Source: Corella eumyota | Taxonomy: Eukaryota > Chordata > Ascidiacea > Phlebobranchia > Corellidae | Direction: 5' to 3' | Length of the DNA: 64,000 nt | Assembly: GCA_963082875.1 (NCBI GenBank) | Contig: OY720097.1 | Location: 16,996,501-17,060,500, forward strand | Shown here: positions 13,212 through 24,828 of the stretch, in pieces | Layout: each line of letters starts with the position of its first letter | Numbering within the stretch: position 1 is the first letter of the stretch | Position numbers and translations under genes: made by a program | The notes under the pieces: model-generated | Seen by the model: the letters and a program-made list of their open reading frames with translations, nothing else | The model's database searches: none | Told to the model about the DNA's origin: nothing

Positions 13212-13587
13212 TAAACTTTCTTTATTCATTGATTGACATAATATTGTCCCACCCATAACCGTCAATAATTTAAGTTTGAATTCAAACACTTCAGATCAAT
13301 AAAAAGCATGTCTTGAGTTTTAATGATATTAATAAACAGTGTGTTTGCTAACATATTGACATGGCAACCCGGTAAACAAAGTAAACGTTGGGTAACCCAA
13401 AGCGTTGAACGACTGTTTTTTATTACTTTTACAACAGCAAGAGTTAAACATGATAAAAATCAAAAGTAAACGCATTTTTATAAAATATAGAATTTTAATT
13501 TACAAATATCAAAAATAACAAATACTAAACAAGGATTATAAAAGGTATAGTGCAATTAACAGCTACGTAAGACTGTGATAGTTTAAA

Positions 13588-14328
13588 TTAGGACTCTCCG
13601 GCTATGTCGTCAACTTTTCCAACGCAATCCATCATTTTATTACAGCAGCCCATTGCCTTGTCCGCCGTTTCAAGTCCCTTAGTTAAAGTTTCAGCAGCAT
13701 TAGCACCTGTAAAATTTAAAAAATTTAATTTATTAAACCCTTAACTATTTTTTACTCGTAAAGTACAAACGAATTTTTGTCTATTGTAACCACGTTGTAA
13801 TCCACAGTTTAACTTCTAAACACACAAAAAATATTTAACAGTCAGTTCTATAGCGAGATGTTACATATTTCAGGGTGACATATTTTTCACATTTATTTAC
13901 TACACGACCAAAAATTGCATTATAAAAACTTATTTTAAAAATAGGAGAAATTATTTTTGGTGAATAAAAGATAAACATACCACCAGGTTGTGTCGTTACA
14001 ATTCGTTGATTGCAAGTAGGGCAGGTTTCTGGTTCGACTGATCCTGAAATTTAAAATCATTTGTTTTATTAAATAAACCAAATGAATTTAAAATTTTTCA
14101 AATAATCATTTTTGGTTAATAAAGAAATTGATTTCTCAGCTGAAACACATACTTGCATATTATGCAATACAAAAAAGTGCATTTAAATTAGAAGATATTT
14201 TAACCTGGTGAGACTTTTGCGGACATTCCGGGCAGAGTTTTGCTTAATTTTGAAGCAGCACCCAATCCTTTACTAACATCTCCCAACCCTTGACTGACAT
14301 CTGCCAAACTTATATCAGCATCTTCCAT
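13588..14328 (-). CDS. Small CPTC-motif protein, paralogue A (101 aa)
   Basis: Three exons: 14328-14205, 14043-13981, 13706-13588 (306 nt, 101 aa), all phase 1. Exon 1 encodes repeated short heptad-like units (VSQGLGDVSKGLGAASKL). Exon 2 is the shared CPTCNQRIVTT exon, identical in DNA to paralogue B. Exon 3 encodes a helix with GCCNKMMDCVGKVDDI, alignable with DCFGRVQDI in paralogue B, so the genes are true tandem paralogues. As in B, only the first CxxC of a LITAF-like knuckle is present. No hydrophobic insertion segment or signal peptide is seen. Function unknown; it may be a lineage-specific family. Confidence 0.75.
13872..14125. repeat. Copy 2 of the ~255-bp duplicated/converted block
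   Basis: Partner of 11734-11990. It spans exon 2 of paralogue A and adjoining intron sequence, ending at a shared TTGGTTAATAAAG. Confidence 0.85.
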
Positions 14329-16223
14329 TTTAAAAATTTGTTTTTATTTTTTTTTAACTAACAAAAATTCTTGAATCTTAAAGTATATTAATATATATAT
14401 ATGCGAATCAGTAATTATTTTTAAGAAAACTTTTTATTTTTTAATTTAAATTATTTTGGTAAGTAAAATACTTTTTAAAAATTGCTCAAGGCCAATGCAT
14501 GCCTATTTGCTAAATTTTTTTCAATATACATCGACTTTCTTAAAAATTTTTTAAAAGAAAATCAAATTTTTACTCTAATTATAACTTCAGTTACTTGCAA
14601 ATACTGTTTCAAAAGAACTGTTGTTCTACCTAGATTTTTCTCAACTAAATACTTGCTCACTATAGTTACCAATTTGATATGTTACCGTTGCTAGGACAAC
14701 ATTTAAACCGTCCACTCTGCCGTGTTATATCAAAGCAAATATAGCGTGCTAATATTCCGCTCACTAACCAAGTGACTTTCTCAACAAACAGGGTCATAAA
14801 CGGTGCTTTCCAGCCTTTTCAGATTCCTCGTTCCAGCATATTTGATTTGTGAAATTTTTAAAGAAAATTATAGTGGAAAAATAAAATACCTTAAAAAGTA
14901 GAGGCGTAACGGATCAAAATTATAGTCGCAGCGCGGAATTGACAATTTTTTGCTTCTTCGTTAATACGAAGTAAGACTATAATTTTTGATGCTTTTACGC
15001 ATGAATAGGCAATGCCAAAATTGAAAAACTTTGAGGCTATAATAAGATGTTATAGGTTAACGTACAATTAAAGTAAAATAGATACAACATATTTTTAACG
15101 TGGACTAAAAATTGGGTCATAATGTGAATAAGGGACTTTTATTGACTGAATCCCTTGGATTGTTTGTACCTAGATAATATTGACTCAAGGCACACAGTTT
15201 ATGGTAACTATTTATTGCTACTAAAACATTTAAAAATAAAAAAAGTATATGACACGAAACTACTAAAGTGGATAAGAAATTACTTTTTCTTTTAATAAAT
15301 TTACATTTGGTGTTAAAAAAAAGAAGTTTGCAGTTTTGTTTCGGGGATATGTTTAAAAAAGGCGTCATGTACTAAAAATTACCGGCTTAAGTGTTGTTGA
15401 ATTAAAAAAGATTTTACCATCTTCCGAAAACCTTATACTGAGAATTAATATCTTCGTTACAGGCTTCGAGTGTTAAAAATTAACGATGGTAATATTTGCG
15501 CATTAAACTTATAAAAAAAATCGATATTTATTTCTCCTTTGCTAATTTAATATTTTTTACTGCCATACCAAACCTTAACTTTTATTAGCCGAAAGGTTCA
15601 ACAAAAAATTAACAAAGTTTATGATGCATTAACTTTTTTTATGAACGCGACGAATACAAATTAAACTTAACAAAATTGATTTAAAAAAAATGTAACAAAG
15701 GTAAATATTGCAAAACTGGTTTTAATAAAGAAACGAAGGCACTTGCATAAACACATGATTTTATAAATAATGATATAAAACAAAAATGGTTTGATTTTAT
15801 ATGATTATATGACAATGTCAAAAAAATAATTTGATAAACTTGAATTTTACACAAAAATTATAGAACTCTTAAAAATATGTTTCACCTTAACAAAGAATAA
15901 ACAAAAAAACACAGAAATAGTATATTGACGCAATTTGATTTACCATAAATAAAATTGATGTCAAAATAGAACTTATTTGATGTATATTTAAAAATATAAT
16001 GCATTGCCATCAAGGAAAACACTTACAAAAACAATATTTTTGAAATTTTTATATGAAGTCATGATAATTTTATTTAGTTAAACACTAACTGTTTTTTATA
16101 AATAATTGAATTGAAATTAATTGTGTGGAAATAACAATATAAAAAAGTTTTTTTTTTCTAAACAACATACAAACTTGTTTACCAAATTTATTGTTTTAAA
16201 TCATGTTGTAATTTAATTTGAGT
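14329..16223. other. Intergenic, AT-rich
   Basis: No exon chain could be supported on either strand. It holds one inverted-repeat element (14904-15000) and, at 16187-16192, a minus-strand poly(A) signal for the next gene. Confidence 0.4.
14904..15000. mobile_element. MITE-like imperfect inverted repeat (~97 bp)
   Basis: GCGTAACGGATCAAAATTATAGTC at the left end is matched by the reverse complement of GACTATAATTTTTGATGCTTTTACGC at the right, with about four differences. A perfect inner hairpin (CTTCGT-TAAT-ACGAAG) lies near the middle. Size and structure suit a miniature foldback element; no clear target-site duplication was identified. Confidence 0.5.
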
Positions 16224-19200
16224 TTACAACACTCCTGAAAGCCAATTTGATATATTACTATCCAGGATACTATCATGAGTTTCTACATTCTAAACATAAA
16301 ATGCAAAACAGTGTAATAGTATAAATATAGGTTAAGTTTATAAAAAAATTCTTCAAACCTGATTAGCTCTGGGAGGTGATGGCACTGCTTTATTTTTTTT
16401 CTAAAAATGACACCGAATTTAACAAAAAAAAAATATATATTATTCTATAATAATTTATCCTATAAAAGGCAATTTGTTTTCAAAATTCTTTTAACCAATT
16501 TTGTTTAAATCAAGATTTTTTCATTGAAGAAATATACAACTAGTGGTTTAACCATTCTTAACGAATTTCAAAGTACTTGAATATTTTAACAAAACATCAA
16601 TCAAAAATTTACCCTTGTTGCCATCGTTTTTAATTTGTACTCGACATTCTTATTACTGTTATTGTTCGTTGTTGAATATTTCTGAAAAAAGTTAAATGAA
16701 ATATGTAATCACTCATTTAAACATTATTAACCAATTTTTATTCTTCAATTGAAACTTACCTGATTAATGTTGGGTTTTGTTTGAAATTGATTAGGTCTTT
16801 TTGTTGGTTTTTGTAGAGGTTTTGATTTAGTTTTAACCTTTGAAGTTATGATAAATATTATTTTATCATATAGCTAAACTACATTATTCTTTGCATTTTT
16901 TTTTTAAATGAATAGGCCTATTCAAAAATACACTTGTATTTACCTGATTTCTTTTTGTTTTTAATCTATATTCAAAGTTTTTTTCATTCTTTGTCTTGGA
17001 GAAGGTAGAAGTCTGATTTGCCTTAACCAAAATTTTAAATGTTAGTGTTTATAATAAGAAAACATTTTATTATTAGTGTGTCCACCTGCAAGCCGACAAA
17101 AAAAGTGTGTTAAAATTAACTTACAACCTTGCCAGCTTTTCGAAAAGATTCTTTACTTGTTGAAAAACTGTCGTCCACAAAATAGGATATACCCATTGCT
17201 CTCCTTCGTGCCTAAATATTGTCAAAATAAGTTCAAAATTTTTACAACTTTTATAAAGAAAAAGTTTAATGTAGTTTAAAGCACATGAAAAAATAATATC
17301 AAACATCAATAATATCAAAATCAACTAATTATTAACAATAATAAGGGCTTAAGAAACTTTATGGCATTGAAAATTAACCCCAAAATGGTATTTAAAAAAA
17401 ATGAAATATATTGTTTTCTTACTTGCATGTTAATCTTTTTTTGTTGTGTTACAAACTTTTGATGCTTTTTGTGTATGCTGCTGAAATCTCTTGGTGTTTT
17501 CTAAATTTAAAACGAAGATATTAAGATTATAAAAAAAATTATTAAATACAAAAATTTATGTAAGGATGAAATACAATTTTTTTAAGTGAAGAAAATAAAC
17601 CATTACTGGAAAACAAATAAATTTATTTACTGTTTCATTAGAGTTTGTCAAACTTTGGTTGTGGTAGAAGTTTGGCAACGTAGACTCGAAAACACTTTCA
17701 TCGTACTTAGCAACCTAAAACAATGATTTTTTACATGTTAAATACTTAATGTTAAACTAATTTCTTTTAATATATATTTACAACTGTTTTAAATTACATC
17801 CCGAAAAATCTTGTTTTTATTTTGTAAAAAAATATTAAAAATGAAATGCTAAAGATATCTTTTATGTATTGAGCCCTGAAAAATGAAAAATTCCATTTTT
17901 TTAAATATTACAGAAAAAATATAAACGCCATTCAAACTTAAATGTAATAAAATTGACATTGTTTAGCCTAATATTTAGTGTACCTTCATGAAAAAATCAA
18001 AGTCATAACAATTTGGTTTTCCTTTGCTGTTTTCTTCTAAACTTATGGGTTTTGGTGGTAGTCTGTGATCAAGTACATCAGAAGCATCTAATGGAAAGTC
18101 TATTTTCTTTTTAAAAAAATGTAACACTTTTATTAAAAGTTTAAAATAGGCCAACTGATGTGACAAATATCTTTTAATTTTTTTATCAGGTTTAACTAAT
18201 TGTTGCCTCTTATTAAAAAAGTTAGAAATAAAACAATATATTCTGCCTGTTCGTTATTTAAATGAATTTAATATTATATCATTCTTACCCTTTGTTCTCC
18301 CTTTTTTCGTTTTTTCTTTTTCTTTTTTTTCTACACAGTTAAAATTTAATTGTGTAGTTTTTTTAGAATACTTCAGTGATTAATAAACATTTTATTAAAA
18401 CAGCAAAGTTGCTGTGACTGACATTTTCATACCGGTGTCTTTGTATAAGATTTTGTGAGTGGGGTGTATACTTCTTTACTGATATCAGAGTCAAGTTCAT
18501 CCTAGAAAAGGGTAAAAACATTAAAAAGCCATCTTAACTAACTTTAACTAATGTATACCAATTTTTTGTTTTATTAAAATTATATTGGATTTATTATATA
18601 AATTTTTTTTTTTTTTAAAATCTATTGAAAATGCCTATTTTAAAACTGTAAAAGCAGTAGTAGTTGAACCTCAAAACTTACGTTGTCACTAGATAAATGT
18701 AATGTTTGCATCATACAGCATTTTATTTGATGTTCATTGACCCAACTTCTATCAGAATCCCCTAATGATGATACAGAACTTGCTAAAAACAAAATAACAC
18801 AAAAAAGTTATTTTTAAGGAATAACAATTTACCATTTTTTCCTTATTTATTCTCGTAAAATTTAAAAAAATAAGAAATAAAAAAAAACTTACAGGAATCA
18901 TCATCATCATTAAATATTTTTGATTTAATTTTTCTTCGTTTGCTTATATTATTTTCTGCAATTTTTGAGATATTTATATTTTCCAAATCAGTCTACAAAA
19001 AAGCATTATTTTTTTGAAATGTAGTGCATGAATAAGCCTTATTGTGTATTAACAGAATTTATGACAACAATGTGGCGGGTCCTATTTTATTAAGGGTTAA
19101 AAAAAGATTTTAAATTGCCTTTGATTAAACTTCTTTTCAAACTGTGTAATGTTTCGTATAGTTTAAGTTATAAAAATAAGTACAATTTCTACATTTTAGT

Positions 19201-19610
19201 TATAAACCTACTACTAACATATATTTATACAAAACATAGATCAACATATTTTACAATTGTTAACAATATAATTTAAAAATCCAATTTGACTAATTTTAAA
19301 CTTGCCGGGGAAGTTTTAAAACAGCTTCTTAATACTTCTTTATCATTTTCTTCATTAAAACCTAAAAAATAGTAATTTTTTTAACCGCTAAGACTAGAAA
19401 CAAAAAATTTGTTAAAATAAACTATTTGATTAAAAAAAATACTGAAAAAAAGGGGCAGGCTATAGATATCGAATAAATGGAGTTATGGTTACACAGTGAA
19501 GTTTAAGCAATTATTAAAAAACTTAAACTAAACGTACAGCTAAATCTTGACTTTCTTCTATATTTCTTGATATCAGGTAAGTTTTCAAAATTAAAAATGG
19601 CCTCATTCAT
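16224..19610 (-). CDS. Uncharacterised lysine-rich, probably nuclear protein (381 aa, 15 exons)
   Basis: Exons: 19610-19538, 19361-19306, 18992-18893, 18782-18682, 18501-18433, 18330-18289, 18106-17984, 17714-17631, 17500-17423, 17211-17125, 17021-16944, 16837-16760, 16681-16613, 16400-16359, 16289-16224 (1146 nt). Most junctions are phase 0 and many exons are 69-87 nt. The protein is basic, low in hydrophobics, with a poly-lysine nuclear-localisation-like exon (KKKKKKKRKK), an acidic DDDDSS stretch and RRKSRFS near the N-terminus. Exons 11 and 13 share a motif (NFEYRLKT, NVEYKLKT). The segment KTPRDFSSIHKKHQKF faintly recalls the TPNFKKLHEAHF motif of the microtubule-binding protein NuSAP, but this is too short to assign. 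Intron 2 appears to use a GC donor (CCG|GCAAGT). No family recognised; a spindle or chromatin role is only a guess. Confidence 0.65.
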
Positions 19611-21721
19611 AATATCAGTAGCCTAACTAAAAAATCTATAATTATTTGTTTTTTATTAATGTAAACAAAATTCTCCATATTATGCTTGAAAACGTTCTGC
19701 ATGTATAATATCTACACATAGTATTGCACTAGCAGACTAGTATGGTTAAACGTTTTAACTTTTTAACCTCACAATTTAAAGTTAGTTAAAAGCAGAATCG
19801 GCAGGAAGCCACTAACTTTTGGTTCGGAGGAATTTCCAGTAATTGTGACGTCGCATTTCACGCACGACAAGGAAATTACGCCGTGAAAAATTTTGAGTTT
19901 TCAATGCATTTTCAATGTACAGATGTTGTAAAACAGATTACTATTTTATCGCAAAATAAAATACCAATAAATAAAAATGAGGCACAATGAGTCAGATTAG
20001 AAAAAGAAATAACTTAGTTAATGCGTATTCTTTAAAAACATAAGATGGCAATTTTAGCCTTAGGTATTAACAATATTAGTCTTGTAAAACACTTTGCAAT
20101 GTTTAAAAAGCCATAAAATAAATATGCGCCGTTTACCTGGCAAACAATTTCGAAAATGATTGATTAACTTATACACCACTTATGCTACAGAATTAAAACA
20201 AAAACTAAACAGGCGTGTAATATGTGATTTTGGCAAGTAAATTTTTAGGAATTTAGTAAGTTAGCCATCCTTAGACTATTTCACTTAACACATACACTTT
20301 GTTTTTTAATAAGCCGAAATTTAATAACTTGTCTTTTAGCCGACAAGTAGAGTTATGTAATAATCATAATTCAAGAGCTTTTATTTAGTTGGTGAGTTTG
20401 TTATAAGTGGTGCTTTCACTTTCGGTTTCAAGTTAATCAAGAAGATGTTAAGCGCTTTTAAGTCTCTCTGCGACCGAGTTCATTATGTTTGTCGTTTATT
20501 ATTGTTTGAAGTATATACAACAGCGTCGATAAGATAAACAAAGGGAAAAGAAAACATGTAATTTTTGTTAAATACATGCAAGATAATTACTGCCTAGAAG
20601 TTTACAGTCTTAAAATTATATAGGTAATTAAGTAAATGTTTTTTCTGTAATTATAACTTGAACGTGGGTAATTAATTTTTTTATTACGACAACAAATAAC
20701 GTCCTTTAAATGAAATGGCCGGTTATTATTTTTTTTAAACAACTTTATCGAAAAAACTTCTTCTGAGATAAGTAAAAATACTACAGGCATAACTATCACG
20801 TAGATTTTAGGTTAGTTTAAAAAAAACAGTATAAGTATTAACTAATGTAATTAAATGATCGTTTCGTGTACAAATGACAAATATCAATATAAGACCTGTT
20901 TGTGGTCCGCATTAGTAAGATATTTTTTGTATATTGCAAATTTCCTGGATGTAGGTAAAGAAAGCGGACATAGGATATTTGTGGGAGTTTTACATTGTAC
21001 CACGCTTAAATCTGAATCTAATTAGGGATATGTAAGTTCCGACAAAACGCGGTGAACAAACAAATAACTTCATATATAGAACAACGATAACGGTATTTAA
21101 TTTACTTACTTAATACTAAGCATGGCTATAGAATAACGACCTGTTTAAGGGTTTACCTAAAGCAATTTTTTTAGTAAATTAGATAGTACTTTACAAAAAC
21201 TTTTTTGGGATAATGTGAAAATTGCTGGTCAAATATTTAAATTATTTAACGTGATGATAACTATTTATAAACAAATATATAATTAAACGTTTATGACTGC
21301 TGTATTTATCAAATGACTACACTAGTCGTTTTTTATAGTAATAATTCCGTAAATAATCCGTCATTTACACAGATTAACATGCACAAGTTATAGTTATTTG
21401 CAATATTTTTCTCACCTCAGTTCTCAATACGGTTTTTATTTAGTAGCTCGAGGGCATTGATTTTACTACTAGCTTTCCATTTATTTCGGTAATTTACATT
21501 GTGTTGTTAATTAACTTTTCATTTAGAATGATTTTTTCAAGGTTTTGGGTTATAATGTAAGGATAGTCGTAGGAATTCTTGCTTATTAAGATAGTTGTAA
21601 TCTTCTTATTAAAACAAGTTAGCTTATGTCATGAAAAAGTGTTTGGTAAATGCAATGCGTTGTCTATTATTTTTACCAAACGCATTTTTTTTAGAATTTA
21701 AATAATATTTTAAAAATTAAA
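19611..21721. other. Divergent intergenic region (promoter side of two genes)
   Basis: This gap separates the unidentified minus-strand gene from the plus-strand GOST-like gene. A less AT-rich patch at about 19800-19910 contains TGACGTCG, a CRE-like site, and is a plausible promoter for the minus-strand gene. No exon, RNA gene or clear repeat is visible in the rest. Confidence 0.35.
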
Positions 21722-23515
21722 ATGAAAAATCTAATTTTGTGGTTGGTAATATTTCTGTGCAAGGTTTTTATCATACATGGGCGTCTTCCCAAGCCGGGCT
21801 TGATAAAGGCGGTAATTGTAGATGGACAAACAACAACTTTTGTCAGAAGTTTATACAAGGGAGCAACTATATCAATCGCTATTCAAACTCCTCCTTGCGA
21901 CGCATACAACACATCGTTTAACTTTTATTGGAAAATCAAAGGATCCTCTTGTATTAAAAGGTATTATTATTGCAAAAAAAGCTTTCCTAAACTATTTTTA
22001 TTTGATGATTTTTTGAATGTAAAATAAGTGTGGTTGATATTATTTTTTAAAGTGGACTTAAATTTAAACAGGTAGGTTAGAAGCTACTACATTTAATTTC
22101 TATTTAAGACCAAAATTTTATTTTTTGAGCCTTTATATTAGCACATCAATGGGCTACTAAAATAGCTTCTAAATGTTAATTTTTTTAACCCATGTATGAA
22201 CACATGTAAACTTCACTTTGCTTTTTATGAGGTCTTTAAGTTATTTGGGAAATTTAAAATGTGTTGTACTGTTACAATTAAATAGTGTATCTTTATTTTT
22301 TAATATGTAATTTTTCTATGATTATCGTAATTAAGATGTTTATGACGATTTTCATAGTTTTATTTTTTACATTTCAGAAGGGGACTTTTAGAAAAAATGT
22401 CTTCTCGAACGTCAAACTCCGACCAGTTTTATGAAGTTCTGTTTCCTGAAATTTTAAGTCTAAATTCAGACAAGAGAAGTAACATGGAAGTTATACCATG
22501 TGGCGGGGTTCAGGAAATAACATTTAACTATTTGTGGGAGGTTTCTTCTTCCTTAGTTCCGATGGAAAATGGTGACATTTTTCTTGTTTCTCACAATATT
22601 TCCCGCGCTGATTCACCGTCAGTAAATAAAATTGCTGTCGCCCCTAAAGATGGATTTTATACGATATTTGCGTCACTGTCTGCGCAAAACAATGCTGCAT
22701 TCGAAACTGAGATAATCATCAAAATTAAAAACGAAAATGGATATTTATCCAAAGATGACTTACTTCTTCAAAAGTTGTACTTTGGTTATGTATTAATTAG
22801 TTTGTTTATCTCCACAGTTATTTGTGTTTTAAATCGTTTTAATCTGGGTAAAATCCAGCATGTGCACGCAGGCCTGTTACACATCATTTTGTTTCAAGTA
22901 GCCTATGGATTAACTTCATTTCTTAACTTTAATTTTGTTAACAAAAACGGGTTGCCAAGTCTGCCTATAGACTTGATGACATTGTTTTTTAATACATGCG
23001 CAGAAGCTACTTTTAGACTTATAGTAATGCTTCTTAGTAATGGTTTTGGGGATTATCGATTTCATGACACTGTGAAGTATAGAAAACCAAATGTTTTTGT
23101 TTTATTATATGTCGCAGTTTCGATGTTATCTATTTACGAATTGGGAGTTGACAATTTTTCTTTAAAACAAGCCTATTTTGTTGGTGTGTGTTTAATTGAT
23201 ATATTAATTGCTTGTTTTGTCTTTGTGTCGTCTGTTCGGATAAAAGCATTAGAAAAACATATAAATGGATTGCCTAAAAGAGGTCCACATAAGAGCCTCG
23301 TAAAAGTGATGTTATTTTGTGCAGCCTCGTCTATTGCTATGACAATCTTTTTATTTTACTGTTCGTTAGAGTTTTGTCCCTGTCAATTTACGTGTCATTT
23401 GTCATGGCTATCTACCGCCTCATGGTGGTTACTTCAATTCACATTTATGATTTGCGTTGTCTTTATTTACAGACCAACTAGTGAACTTGTAAAGTACAAT
23501 GAACTTGGCAAATAA
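21722..23515 (+). CDS. GOST-family seven-TM protein, TMEM87/GPR107-like (458 aa)
   Basis: Two exons, 21722-21960 and 22378-23515, joined in phase 2. The protein begins with a signal peptide (MKNLILWLVIFLCKVF). A lumenal domain of about 200 residues with several cysteines follows, then GYLSKDD leading into seven hydrophobic helices. Family-typical points are GYLS just before TM1, a basic loop before TM6 (KALEKHINGL), W-x5-WW before TM7, and RPTSE after TM7 where TMEM87A has RPSANN. GOST proteins reside in Golgi/endosomal membranes and act in trafficking or as channels/receptors. The whole TM half is in one exon, and sequence is divergent from what I recall of TMEM87A/B, so the exact subfamily is open. 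AATAAA at about 23670 may end the transcript. Confidence 0.75.
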
Positions 23516-23698
23516 GATAAGAGTTAGGGTGCTATTTTGTAGATATGTCATTGTTTTTATTAGAATGCATGCCTTAGCTTTTTAGGTATGCACATCGTTT
23601 AAGTCACTGTTTAAATATGTATATTTGATATAACCCCATCTTTATTTTTATTTATGCAAGATACTAATTAATAAAATTATAAACCAGCATGCAAATAT

Positions 23699-23764
23699 TA
23701 TTAAAAGCAACGATATTAAGCCTTTTTATGCCCTATTAAAAGCGACGATATTAAGCCTTTTACG
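23699..23764. repeat. Two-copy tandem duplication (~35-bp period)
   Basis: ATTAAAAGCAACGATATTAA followed by GCCTTTT recurs as ATTAAAAGCGACGATATTAA followed by GCCTTTT directly downstream, with one base change. Confidence 0.7.
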
Positions 23765-24019
23765 ATTTATCTGTTAAAACTTCGAAATTAATTTTATTTT
23801 TTAAATAAATCTTGTTAAAACTTATTCTAATATTTAAAAGGTTTAATTTGTCATCGTAGTGGTTTTTAATGTTTTGTTACTCTAATCCGACTAGCAATTT
23901 TTTTGTTAATTTTTAAATCAGTACCCGAACAAAAAAATTATATAATATAAAAATCTCTATTGCTTCAAATGCTTTTTACAACACCGCAATTATTAATAAT
24001 ATTTTTTTTCTTTTTTTTT

Positions 24020-24305
24020 GAAGGCACTTAACCTTGGGTAAGAACTTAACCTTAAGGTGGGAATTCTAACTTGGGTAGGCAATTAACAATGGGTAGGCAG
24101 TAGGCACTTTATTTTGAGTGGGGCACAGGCAGCTAAACTTGGATAGGCTCTAAACATTGGTAGGCACTTAACCTTTGGGAAGGACTTAACCTTGGGTAGG
24201 CACTGAACCTTGGGGTAGGCATTCTAACTCGGGTAGGCACTTAACATTAGGTAAGCCCTTTACTATAGTTAGGCAGTTGACTTTCGGCAGGCACTTAACA
24301 TTGAA
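24020..24305. repeat. Degenerate minisatellite, unit ~18 bp
   Basis: About 15 imperfect copies of a unit close to GGTAGGCACTTAACCTTG. Copies vary in length and in the bases after the TTAAC core. Both strands give short open frames with repeated CLP-type residues, which I treat as artefact. Confidence 0.75.
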
Positions 24306-24828
24306 AATATGACGGCAATACGATTTAAAAGTTGGTCCAGCTTTATTACATTTTTGTTTTAAACAATATAACGATTTTTTTTTAAACAAAATAACGTAAC
24401 TTTAAAGTAACACGTTTTTATAACTTATAAGCATGATGCAATATATTTGTAATTTTCTAGTTACTTAAGCGCTTGGCTGCTTAGATTTCTGGTACACTGC
24501 TGATAGGCCCTGTAGTGATATAAAGGTTTACGAAATGCAAGAACGGATCGACTTGCAATTTTTTTGCTGTTTACATACGGTGAGCGTAAGGTACTGTTTT
24601 TTTACCATAATAAATGTAAAAATGTTATGTACTATGAAGATTAAAGAATAAATATTGTTTGAAACTGTTTAAAGCAAAAAAACGTAAATTTTACTTTTTT
24701 TCAACATTTTTTTTGTGTCAAACTTGCAACAATCTTTTGACACCAGTTGCAAAAAAACGCGAGCGTTTGTCAATTGTTCGTATACTTCTGTTAGTCTGTT
24801 AAAAAAGCAACAAACTATACTTTTTTAC

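Larger units (their letters stand above)
12345..13587. other. Intergenic spacer between the two paralogues
   Basis: Apart from the inverted and direct repeats at 12894-13211, this spacer shows no supported exon. A minus-strand tttatt near 13418 may be the poly(A) signal of the upstream paralogue. Confidence 0.4.

Noticed and set aside
24186-24389. 67-codon minus-strand frame with repeated CLP residues
   Set aside because: It is a translation of the degenerate minisatellite.
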